From Apoderus coryli (taxonomy: Eukaryota > Arthropoda > Insecta > Coleoptera > Attelabidae), in assembly GCA_911728435.2 (NCBI GenBank), contig OU452199.1, positions 39,071,253 to 39,135,252 of the forward strand: DNA of 64,000 nucleotides, in the 5' to 3' direction. Positions 33,683 to 42,420 of the stretch are shown piece by piece. The notes below the pieces were generated by a model. The model saw only the letters and a list, made by a program, of their open reading frames with translations, was not told the origin of the DNA and ran no database searches. The position numbers were made by a program, and so were the translations under genes. The stretch's first letter is position 1; each line of letters starts with the position of its first letter.

Positions 33683-34109
33683 TCAAATTTCAGTGTCCTC
33701 AAGTGGTAAAATACTGATTTTAGTAATAGCTCGTTTGAATGTTCCATCACAAGTTTTAACTGTAACCACTCGTATATTTCCATCTTCTCCAGGATGTACT
33801 TCGGTTATTCTACCCATCTTCCAACACAACGGAGGACTGTTGTCATCGCGAAGTATGACTATCCGACCAACTTTAAAAAGATGACATGGTTGCTGCCACT
33901 TATATCTTTGCTGTAGATTATGCAGATAGCCTGTAGACCATTGTTTCCAAAAATTTTGGAGTAATAACTTCATGTGCGGATAACGATCGACATGCGTTTT
34001 TTTATTATCTTCTACTGGAGTCTCAGGTAAAGTCATCAATGAGGTACAAATCAAAAAGTGTGCGGGTGTCATCAGTTCATAATCTTCTGGATCAGCCGTG
34101 AGGGGAATA
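33683..34109 (-). pseudogene. BEL/Pao integrase, C-terminal part
   Basis: The minus frame begins LTADPEDYELMTPAHFL and continues with LLQNFWKQWSTGYLHNLQQR, VGRIVILRDDNSPPL, W and GRITEVHPGEDGNIRVV, then VKTCDGTFKRAITKISILPL. These are the signature blocks of the integrase C-terminus in BEL/Pao retrotransposons. The remainder of the integrase core continues at 37771-38055 on the other side of the non-LTR element, in the same frame order, so one element was split by insertion. Confidence 0.9.
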
Positions 34110-34346
34110 ATAATAATAATAATCTTTATTCAAGCTGTATACTTAACAAACATAAATACATTCTTCTGGGCATACAGTTGAAAAGGAGTGAGTGCAGCTT
34201 AAGTGATGCTGTGCACATGACTCATCTGTCTTATACACTTATCCTTACATACAATAACAATAAGCATAGAAACTACGGTAATTATACAAGAACACCACAA
34301 CAATTCATCTATTATAACAAAAAAAAAATCAATAAACCAATGAAAT

Positions 34347-37119
34347 TCAGGATAGAAAAATTCTTTTTACTTCATTCAAAAATCCGTTTAATCCTAAATG
34401 AAGCAGGTGGTGAGGCAGAGCATTATACACGGAGGCAACGTCGTAAGTAAAGGACCGTTTGAACATGCCAGTCCTGTGGATCGGAGGTGTTAATCCACCC
34501 CTATGACGTAAATTAAGGTTGTGCACATCTGTACGGAAGGATATTTTGTTATATAAATAGGTGGGAATTTTAGTCCTAATCAATTTATAGTAAAAACAGC
34601 TTCGATGTAACAACCGCCTTTCTTTCATATCCATCCAACCAGCGTCCCTCAATTTGTGACTAACTGGCATTCCTTTTCGAATTCCATATGCAAAACGCAG
34701 GCAATACTTTTGAATTTTTTGTATTTTCGCAGAAGTAGCGGCTGTTAAGCATGGACCATAAACCAGATCACAGTGGTTAAAATTAGAGAGTACAATAGAG
34801 TCACACAACATCAATTTTGTTTTAGAGTTCAGAATACTTCGCGAACTGTACAACATCTTCAAGCATCCAACAGCCCTCTTCATGCAAGCAGCAACATGTT
34901 TATCAAATCGCAATCTGCTATCCAGGATCAAACCCAAGTTTTTAGCCTCATTCTTTATTTCAATTGGAATGTCACCGATTTTAATATTGACAGAAGCCGT
35001 CAAAGATGGAATATGTCTATTCGTTCCAAGTAACATACCAACGCATTTATTTGGGTTGAGCCTCAACGAATGGTCTTCGGATACAATGCTCAACGTCTTC
35101 AGGTCCGCATTAAGTCTATCACAAGCGTCAACCACCGACTCGGGTGAACAAGATAGGTATATCTGAAAATCATCAGCAAAAAATGACATTTGGAATTCGT
35201 CAGATGACCTGGAAAATCCGCCGTGTATAAACTAAACAAAACAGGGCCAAGAATTGAACCCTGTGGTACTCCTCTGCTGATACTCAACACATCGGAAAAA
35301 TTATTATTTAACACCACACGTTGTCTCCGATCAACCAAATAGCTCTCGAAGAACTTGACTGCACTTTGATTCAAGCCAATGTAACGTAGAATTTGTATAA
35401 GCGTCACATGATTCAGTGTGTCGAAGGCCTTTGAGTAATCGAGCTTCACTAAAATAGTGCATTCGTTTCTGTCAGCTGCTCGAAAAATGTCGTCTGTCAC
35501 ATTCAACAAAGCAGAAGCACAACTATGACCGGGTCGAAATCCGGATTGTACTTCTGGTAAAATACGATTAATATTAATGTGCTCACCGAGCTGTTTCTTG
35601 ATAACCTTCTCCAAGACCTTCGACAACATCGGCAATATACTAATGGGTCTGAGTTCGTTGTATGTCCTTGGACTAGCAGTTTTGGGTAACGGTATTATAT
35701 TTGAGAGTTTCCAAACATTTGGATAAACAGATTCCTCAATGCAATAATTCACTATATGGCATATGTATTTTAAGATAAATGGACAACAGTAAATCAAAAA
35801 ATCAATGTGAATGCCATCCGACCCTACTGCCTTCGATTTTATCTGGGACAATATCAAACCTATGTCATATTCACCCACCCTTGAAAAGTCCAGAAATGAT
35901 GTTACAGTATCCTTAGTATCATTGTAATACTTTTGTGTATCAGGACAAGACGAAATAGTTGGAACATTATTTAAAAAAGCACGATTGATTTCACTCACAT
36001 TATCCAACTCAGGAGGGACCGTACCTCTCTTATTTGAATTAATTATTTGTAAATGTCGAAGCGAATTCCACAACACCCTACCGTTCCCCCTCGAACACTG
36101 CTCCATAAAAGCCCTCTTTTCCTTTTTCACAGCTGTATTTGTGTAGTTTCTCAATTGTCGGTAGTATTCAAATGACTCAGGAGTTTTCCTTTTCCTATAC
36201 TTATGTTTCGCTTTATCTCTCAATTTTATCAAAAATTTTATATTATAGGTTATCCAAGGCTTGTAAGGTTTTTTAAAGCGTACTACTTTAGTTGGAGCAA
36301 AAATGTCCATAAGGGCTTTCAAATTGTTGTTAAAAACAAAACCTTCTCATCGATATCATTCATATGAAAAATACTATTCCAAGGAATTGCTTGAAGATGG
36401 TCGTACAAAGACTGAATGTCAACATTCCTAAGATCTCTGAATGTCACAGGCATAGAAGGCAAGTGCTCCCCCTCAACACTCAGACATGCATATACAAGCT
36501 CGTGATCTGAAATTCCAACCGAAGACACACCGACCTCAGAGACATCCCAATCCTCGCCTATGATTATGTGATCGAGCAATGTATTACTATAATCAGAAAC
36601 TCTGGTAGGAGCATCGACAACTTGTAACAGACCCACACTTTCAAGCAGATTTGAATATTTTACCACAACCGGATTATCCAGATTAAAAAGGTCTATGTTG
36701 AAATCACCAAGGCACACAATTTTGTCAAATTTCGGCAGCAGCTCAATCAGAATATTTTCAAAACTCTCAAGAAACACATTGGCATTATTATTAGGGGGAT
36801 TATAAATACAGCCAACTAAAAATACAAAAGCATTCAGACTCACCTGAGCCCAAATACATTCAAAATCATTGAAACTTTCTAAAACACGAACCTTAAATGT
36901 GTTTTTTACATAGATACCAACCCCACCACCGCGTTCCAATATCCTGTCTTGTCTAAAGAATCTATAACCTTCAATATTTACAATATAATCCTGAATATGC
37001 GGCTTAAGCCAAGTCTCTGAAACAGCAATGACATCGTAATCATTATGATCGGCATAATCCTTAAACATATCAAAATTAGCTGTTAGAGACCGTACATTCA
37101 AATGACAAACCTTTAGCAT
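34347..37119 (-). pseudogene. ORF2: endonuclease and reverse transcriptase, two frameshifts
   Basis: ORF2 probably starts at MLKVCHLNVRSL (37119). The endonuclease has the N of HLNVRS, SETWL with the catalytic Glu, GDFNIDLF and SDHELVY with the final Asp-His. A one-base shift near 36330 (within a run of T and A) moves to the RT frame, which contains FRPGHSCASALL, LDYSKAFDTLNH, GVPQGSILGPVLFSLYTADF. A second shift near 35200 precedes SFFADDFQIYLS, the catalytic box. The C-terminal region (YGPCLTAATS, GIRKGMPVSHKLR) ends at 34347. The coding order and catalytic residues are complete, so this copy is young but dead. Products would nick target DNA and reverse-transcribe the element RNA. Confidence 0.9.
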
Positions 37120-37370
37120 TATACTTATTATTATATTATTACCATACAAAATCTTAAAAAAAACATTTAATTTATTTAAATCTGTTAAAACTTTAACAAA
37201 AGACCACATACACCAAAAATGCGACAGCGTTATCAGTATTCCCACTACACAGTACCTATCAAATCCATTGATAAAACGAAACCGCACATACACATACACA
37301 CCATAGATAAAATGATTATACAGGTTCCATCACATGTCTCTCTACTAACACGAAACTGCTGAACGCGAGA

Positions 37371-37768
37371 CTATTGAGAAGAAGTTGATATTATTCTTGT
37401 TCTAAATCGAGATGCTCGTTTTGAGGGATTTTCCGGTTCAATGGACTGACCCGCTTTTCTCTTTTTCTCATCAGTTCCTAGCTGCTTCAGGACACCCTTA
37501 TCTTTTTTACCAATAAAACGTTGTACTGTTCTATTCACATCTGGTATTGCAGTTGATTGATCGGGATTATGAGAACCACTGGTTATCTCATTCGATGGTT
37601 CTACGCTGTCTTCGTTGCTTAAGCCTTTCAAATCCTCATAGGTATAACTTTCGCCATCCACAATTAAAATATTTTTCTTTATAACGGCTTCTAATTTGTT
37701 TTTCCTTGCAATTTTCAAATTTTCATACAGAACCTTCCTTTGATTGTATTCTTCAGTTGTATAGTTAT
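37371..37768 (-). pseudogene. ORF1 remainder of non-LTR element B
   Basis: The frame is open from the 5' junction (TTEEYNQRKVLYENLK) through ARKNKLEAVIKKN and ILIVDGESYTYEDLKGLS and ends in a basic Ser/Lys-rich tail at 37371. The ARKN...L-IVDGE-YTYEDL pattern is typical of the C-terminal part of ORF1 proteins in jockey/CR1/L2-like elements, which bind element RNA. The N-terminal part is lost by 5' truncation. Confidence 0.65.
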
Positions 37769-37770
37769 TA

Positions 37771-38055
37771 GAATAAGGGGTCTTGAATTAATTATAGATT
37801 CAACCTGGACTAATAGAGTGTAAAAATCTTCGAAAGTGAATTGAATATTTGTTATAATTCTTTTTAAATGATATTTCGTAAGTTTTACTGCCTATTCCCA
37901 TAAACCTCCCATATGGGGTGATCTAGGTGGAATAAAATTCCAGGTTATTTTGTTATCAAGTAGAAAGTCTTGAAAATTATTTTCTTGAGCTAGACTGATT
38001 ATATTTTTTGCCCTAACGAAATTTGTGACATTATCTGAATAAATAACAGAACGAA
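37771..38055 (-). pseudogene. BEL/Pao integrase core, upstream part
   Basis: The minus strand reads SVIYSDNVTNFVRAKN, then WNFIPPRSPHMGGLWE, then a TAG, then AVKLTKYHLKRI and TLLVQVESIINSRPL. The SDN box and the final Glu of GGLWE belong to the DDE triad. The TAG directly after GGLWE is in frame and inactivates it. The first Asp and everything upstream are missing because foldback-type sequence (38069-38173) abuts the fragment. Confidence 0.85.
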
Positions 38056-38068
38056 GCCCTCATCTCGA

Positions 38069-38173
38069 TAACGAAGCTTTTGCGGACATGGGTTCAATGG
38101 CAAAAAATGCTTGAATTGTTTTCAGGAATCTCCAGTTTTCGTTTGTTGCATCCATAATGAATCACCCTGTATT
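38069..38173 (-). repeat. ACAGGGTG foldback remnant
   Basis: GAATCACCCTGTATTG marks a terminus at 38163, and ATAACGAAGCTTTTGCGGACAT recalls the arm of the 23330-24347 element (AACGAAGCATTTGCGGACAT). One arm only. Confidence 0.5.
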
Positions 38174-38373
38174 GTAGTGGAGTGTAATATAATTACATTT
38201 TTTGTTTACTTTTTTCTTGAACCCTTTGGTCAATTTTAAAATTTATTTTATCTTCTTTGGGTTTTTGGGTTCATAAAATATATACTATTAACTATAATTA
38301 TTCGTATATTTTATATTTTTTAAATAATTGTTACTCCTATTGTACTATTTTTTTATTTCAATTATACAACATA

Positions 38374-38412
38374 CGTTTCGGCATTTGTCTCAACATTTTA
38401 CCTTCTTCAGGT
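38374..38412 (-). ncRNA. Hammerhead-like motif, decayed
   Basis: On the minus strand CTGAAGA, A, GG, a long loop, CC, then GAAACG. The box order is as in the Penelope-type group, but stem II has only two pairs. Weak. Confidence 0.25.
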
Positions 38413-38536
38413 AACTTAAAACATATACGAGTAAAAGAGTATTTAAATTATAATTTATTTAATAAATAATAACAAATTTTAAGTCAATTCGCACACTTAA
38501 TCTTCAAACGTTGGTGGCCCTTAAATCCGCTTCTAT

Positions 38537-38602
38537 CGAGCCCAAGGGTCAAGTTGTAATTTCAATGAAAACATGCTGTTGGACTGCCGCGTATTTTCAA
38601 TG
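38537..38602 (-). other. Putative 3' exon of SIAH-like unit 2
   Basis: The acceptor CTATCTTTTTCCAG lies just before 38602, and the donor is GAG/GTAAGA at 39632/39631, giving a 1.03-kb intron. After the junction the frame stays open for 22 codons to a TAG at 38537-38539, in the same register as the CDS. Homologous sequence continues left to about 38495, so the full exon is longer than marked. It differs from the unit 3 exon by substitutions and indels at roughly one base in five. Confidence 0.4.
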
Positions 38603-38772
38603 CTGGAAAAAGATAGGTCAGCGTTAAAACAAATGACTAAACAAGTAAATTACTGGAAATATTTGTGTCCGAAAATATATTAAAATAAATAATTTTCTAG
38701 CATTGCGGACAAAATTACTGGCTATACAAAGGATTTTCTTTAAATTAGCGAGGCTCAGTCTAATTTTATTTT

Positions 38773-39060
38773 ACCAGGCTGATGAGGCATGGGTCGACGG
38801 ATACTGATTCCGCTGGGTAGAGTACTATAGTCGCGCCCGTCTAGAAAAATGACTCTGACGAGTTCATAATAAGAGCGAAACGATACCGTCAGCATCTGTC
38901 CATCCATGCCTCAGTCTGATTAAGGCTGTTTGATCAGTCTCCAAATGCGAAGGCAGGCAAATATATGAGCAAAGATTAATGTGTACATTAATCTTTGATA
39001 TGAGTAACGAATATTGACATAAGAATATACTGAATACGTCTAAAATTATTTATAGCTTCA
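38773..39060. mobile_element. Unclassified insertion in SIAH unit 2 carrying the hammerhead candidate
   Basis: Unit 2 homology to unit 3 stops at about 38772 (equivalent to 61575) and resumes at 39374 (61707). 38773-39060 holds the hammerhead-like block and a segment with the CAAAGATTAAT palindrome that may derive from a LINE RT. Boundaries with the adjoining R fragment (from 39061) are approximate. Confidence 0.4.
38785..38911 (+). ncRNA. Candidate hammerhead ribozyme with complete core
   Basis: CTGACGA (38855-38861) fits CUGANGA. GTTC/GAGC with loop ATAATAA forms stem II. GAAA is at 38877-38880. ACG/CGT with loop ATAC forms stem III, closed by the required A15.1-U16.1 pair, and C38890 is the predicted cleavage base. 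Distal stem I is formed by AGGCATGG with CCATGCCT and GACGGAT with ATCTGTC, but about 50 bases lie between the 5' arm and the core, and only two pairs touch the core. It sits in sequence that replaced about 130 bases of SIAH-unit flank, so it is probably part of a mobile element. Confidence 0.5.
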
Positions 39061-39373
39061 CCTCCAGCGTATAACACACTATTTATACGTACATATTTTC
39101 TATTTCAGATCTTCTAGGCCAAGTTCTTGTACGCAATATAGTTGATTTTATGTTAGTTTTATTATAAAATTTATTTTGCCCCCTTTTCTACTATTTACGA
39201 ACGCCTATGTAAACAAAATTGTTATGCTGCAAGTTGTAGGTTATCTTATATCAAAGCTATATATAATCAGCCAATTTTTCGTTTTTGACCCTTTTTTACA
39301 CTATTATCGAACGCCTGTGTGAGAACCAGTTCATTTATGTAACATTTTTTAGGTTATATTCTATCACGACTAT
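39061..39373 (-). repeat. R family fragment 2
   Basis: It reads in the opposite direction to 25325-26140 (TTTCAGATCTTCTAGGCCAA, then CTACTATTTACGAACGCC blocks, then GAACGCCTGTGTGA). It ends exactly at 39373, where the recently duplicated SIAH segment begins. Confidence 0.7.
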
Positions 39374-39645
39374 GTTCTTTATATGCTCAACAATTTTTTT
39401 CAAAACAATGAAAAATACATGCATATTTAGCCATATTTTACACCTTTCCTTTTAAGAACTGATCAAACAGGCTTCAATGCGCATGATATTCTGTGTAAAA
39501 TTAAGTTTGACCGTAAAATTTTAATAAAAATAATTCAAGAATAAAGTACCTATGAAATTTGTTAATATACTTAATATTTGTCTATACAAATCTAGCCTAA
39601 ACTCTAAAAATTATAATTATTTAATTCTTACCTCTTAGTTTAAAT

Positions 39646-40614
39646 TCACTCCACACCATCGTGGTATCGACCACTGAGATTCTTCGCTACCTCTTGCATA
39701 ACAAGATTCTTAGCGCCACGAAACTGCTGCTTACACAAGATACAACCACCGATGTTCTTACATTTACTGCAGATCGTATGGCCACTCATACAAGTATACA
39801 CATCGTGTTTAAAAAACGGGCTATTGCATGCAGGGCAGAAAAGCCACCTGACAAGGGGGGTGCTCGATAACTGAGTCTGTGTGTTTAGTTCTAAACGGAC
39901 GTCAAACCTATGTCGTGCTCCCAGTACTGATCTGCCTATCTTGAACCAGTTGGTTGGAGAAGTTTTGATTCCGACGGATTCAAAATGCGGTACTGGCTCC
40001 TGTGTACTGCATACTGTGATTGAATCGTCGATTATTGTCTCGATTAAGAACACAAACGGATGAGCATTTCCTGATAATTTAAAAACTTGAAAGAAAACGT
40101 CACTCTCGTTCACGAAGACACTAGTGAGGAAAATACAGCCTCTGCTGAAAACCACACATCCATGCATCTCGTTGTGCGCTTTTAGAGAACTGAATCGAAC
40201 ATAGATCAGGGTAAGCTGTTCAGTGGTACAGCAGTTATATGGATGGTGGAAATTGAAATGTTCCCCAATATCCTTGACCCGATATATATAGGGACACTGA
40301 TGGAAGGGACATTGTATCAACCTGTGTTCACAGAGAGATTCATGCAATCTCACACTGGTAAAATCCATTTTTTCACACTCTAAACTATAACTGCAAGAAA
40401 ACCTCAATTTGGCGGCCACATGTTCGAATATATAATTTCTGGAGTAGTCCTTATTGTCCTCCGGCAATGGACATCTCCCGCAAATACTGTTTTCCATATT
40501 CGGTGTAGAGAAGATAGGCCCCACCGACAAACGATGACGGCAAATTTTACACTTATACTTTGTTACTTCAGCGCTGTCCAGCGCAAACGAATTAGTAATG
40601 CTAACTGATGGCAT
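39646..40614 (-). CDS. SIAH-like zinc-binding protein, unit 2
   Basis: 322 residues. C22, C25, C45 and C48 form an N-terminal CxxC pair block. A dual SIAH zinc finger follows with the classical spacing: C74-x5-C80-x10-H91-x3-C95 and C102-x4-C107-x11-H119-x3-H123. Residues 150-250 resemble the SINA/TRAF-like region (TNWFKIG). C260, C263, C275, H279, C282, C285, C291 and C294 form a complete C3HC4 RING, followed by RGAKNLVMQEVAKNL, the helix that follows the RING in SIAH proteins. Such RINGs recruit E2 enzymes, so ubiquitin ligase activity is a reasonable inference. The order (finger, TRAF-like, RING) differs from SIAH. The frame is intact and the core promoter is well formed, so it is probably expressed. 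Confidence 0.85.
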   Translation of the reverse strand: MPSVSITNSFALDSAEVTKYKCKICRHRLSVGPIFSTPNMENSICGRCPLPEDNKDYSRNYIFEHVAAKLRFSCSYSLECEKMDFTSVRLHESLCEHRLIQCPFHQCPYIYRVKDIGEHFNFHHPYNCCTTEQLTLIYVRFSSLKAHNEMHGCVVFSRGCIFLTSVFVNESDVFFQVFKLSGNAHPFVFLIETIIDDSITVCSTQEPVPHFESVGIKTSPTNWFKIGRSVLGARHRFDVRLELNTQTQLSSTPLVRWLFCPACNSPFFKHDVYTCMSGHTICSKCKNIGGCILCKQQFRGAKNLVMQEVAKNLSGRYHDGVE

Positions 40615-40702
40615 TTTTTCAACAGAATTTTATTATTTAACTTAAATACGACACAACTTATTTAACTGAAATACGACGCAAACAGAGTAAAACTTCAACG
40701 AA

Positions 40703-40733
40703 CACTGATATCACAAGAGGTTGGCTATTTATA
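40703..40733 (-). promoter_or_regulatory. TATA box and initiator of SIAH-like unit 2
   Basis: TATAAATA (40726-40733, minus) is followed by TCAGTG (40703-40708), with the A of the initiator about 28 bases from the start of the TATA box. This is the standard arthropod TATA-Inr spacing. The 5' UTR would be about 90 bases. Confidence 0.7.
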
Positions 40734-41391
40734 TCGTCCTTACTTTAAGTAGAAGGCAAAAATTTACCTGAATTTTCATGAAAAATATTACAGGTAAATT
40801 TATTTTTCGAAATTAGATATTGTAGAACTTTATCGTGGTATATATAAAAAATATTGCCTTTAGGGTTACCTCAGCACAGTGGCGACTCGTGATGCTAAAA
40901 ACTAGACCCAGAATATTCCGAACGCAAAGCCACTAACAAAAACTAATGGGTTCATCCTAGGAGTCCTGAAACTCCTACACCTAAATTTAGCTCAATTTAG
41001 TTAGTATGAGGTTCGTCATAACATTTAAGATTGAAATTTGAGAAATAGCTTCGGAACAAGCTGTTTCTATTAGTTATTTATTTCTATGTTCCATAGATAA
41101 TAATAATAATTAATTCTAACCATATATAAAGAAACTTAAGCTTATAGACTATTACTCTCACAATACACAATGTTTATGCTGCTAACACTTTAAGGTTATA
41201 TTCTGAGGTTAAAAAAATGTCACATCTACCAGAAATGACTTCAAAATTATTGCACATAATATCTCAATAACACAATAGTTCTAGCTCTGTCTAAATAAAA
41301 TGTCGCATTTGATCTAGTAAGTATTCAATCTAGGGACTAGAAATTTATACTCGGTAACAAGGAAGAACAGTCTATTTTATCTCTCAATAGT
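40734..41391. other. 5' flank of SIAH-like unit 2, no gene
   Basis: Shares the GATGCTAAAAACTAG and GGGTTCATCCTAGG blocks with other unit flanks. No coding region. Confidence 0.5.
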
Positions 41392-41565
41392 TTATATAAC
41401 ATAACCAACGATTAATGTATTAATCTTTGACATAACTAATGAACACTGAATTCCTCTATATTCCAAGCTCTGCATATTAAAACGAGACAACAACAAACAA
41501 TAATCGAATCCTCTAACAAGATAAACACCATCTGTTTTAAAAACTAGATACGAGTACTTTAGAAC
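41392..41565 (-). pseudogene. LINE reverse transcriptase C-terminal fragment
   Basis: The minus frame reads LLSRFNMQSLEYRGIQCS, then MSKINTLI. It lines up with LLDRFNVDSLEFRRVFSY...KLINSLID of the element at 42421-45240. Only this short block survives. Its sequence includes a near-perfect CAAAGATTAAT palindrome at 41406-41429. Confidence 0.55.
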
Positions 41566-41786
41566 CGGCCTTGAATTTTTTCGACATAGACGTATATTTA
41601 TTTCACATACTTCTACAGCCAATTCTTTTATTTAACCATTTTATTTTAAGAACTATTGTAATTGTAATAATTACTCACTATACTACCCTAATAACACTGC
41701 TCCAAATTATTATTAACAATGACAGATTCATATTTTTCTCTCATTTTCCTGATTGATGATTTCCTCTCAATAATTTATTATTGAGA

Positions 41787-42123
41787 AAGGTTTCTGATCA
41801 ATTCATTTTAAATTGATTTTACTCCGATTGACTTGAGACAACAGTAACTTTTCTATGAGAAAAACATGGTTCTTTAATATTTTTTGGTCACAACTGTGCC
41901 TACAAAAAAACTGGGGTAGCTTTTTTGCAGCTACCCCTATTATGACCCACCCCTGGCCAATTTTTGAAAACTGTTGTAGAACAAACTGTAATATGTTGTA
42001 TTATTTTGTACCTGGCCTTCTGGGAAACCTATTAGAAATGCAAAATTTTCTATTTCATGCACTTTATGGCTCAGTACCTACATAAAGAAACCAAAAAGGT
42101 ACCCTAACCCCTTATAAAATACA
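41787..42123 (+). repeat. Interspersed repeat with strong hairpin, copy B
   Basis: Copy of 28985-29345. The hairpin is GGGGTAGCT (41913-41921) with AGCTACCCC (41929-41937). Relative to copy A one C-G pair has become T-A, preserving the stem. Confidence 0.75.
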
Positions 42124-42261
42124 TCTATCCCAGCCAGTTTATTTGGAAAAGCTAAGGCACCTTACAAAAAGATTTTGTATTCGAAAGCAAATAAGTTTAT
42201 GGCAGGACGGCTTTATCTATTTTATTGTACAGGGTGTCCCAAATTCGATGGATTTGCGGGT

Positions 42262-42420
42262 TATAATAATAATAAATATCTTTATTAACTATAACTTCAG
42301 CAAAAGGAAGAAGAAATTACATTCATCAAATTCAAGACAATTTGTTATTGTTAAAAAGCGCAAATTCAGCACAGCTCATATTCTTAATGAACCTAAATTA
42401 AAACCAAATAATACATTTAC
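42262..42420 (-). mobile_element. 3' tail of another non-LTR element
   Basis: TAATAATAATAAATATCTTTATT at 42262 is the reversed (TAA)n tail with AATAAAGATATT, as at 34110. It runs minus, head-to-head with the plus-strand element that starts at about 42421. No coding part is recognised. Confidence 0.5.

Larger units (their letters stand above)
34110..37770 (-). mobile_element. Non-LTR retrotransposon B inserted in BEL/Pao integrase
   Basis: The 3' end is the (TAA)n at 34110-34127. The 5' end near 37770 lies within ORF1, so the copy is 5'-truncated. Removing it joins ...NSRPL with PLTADPEDYE of the integrase. A short TTATTC lies at both junctions and may be the target duplication. It has ORF1 remainder, endonuclease, RT and tail. 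Two frameshifts break the main frame. Confidence 0.85.
39374..41677 (-). repeat. Recent 2.3-kb duplicated segment, copy 1
   Basis: It corresponds to 61707-64000 with offset 22333. I count about 13 substitutions and one 10-base deletion, so about 99.4% identity. It includes the SIAH-like CDS, promoter and a LINE fragment. The partner runs off the window, so the true length is unknown. Confidence 0.95.

Noticed and set aside
38785..38911. Reading the AGGCATGG/CCATGCCT block as a tRNA-derived element
   Set aside because: There is no B box; the hammerhead core explains the conserved bases better.
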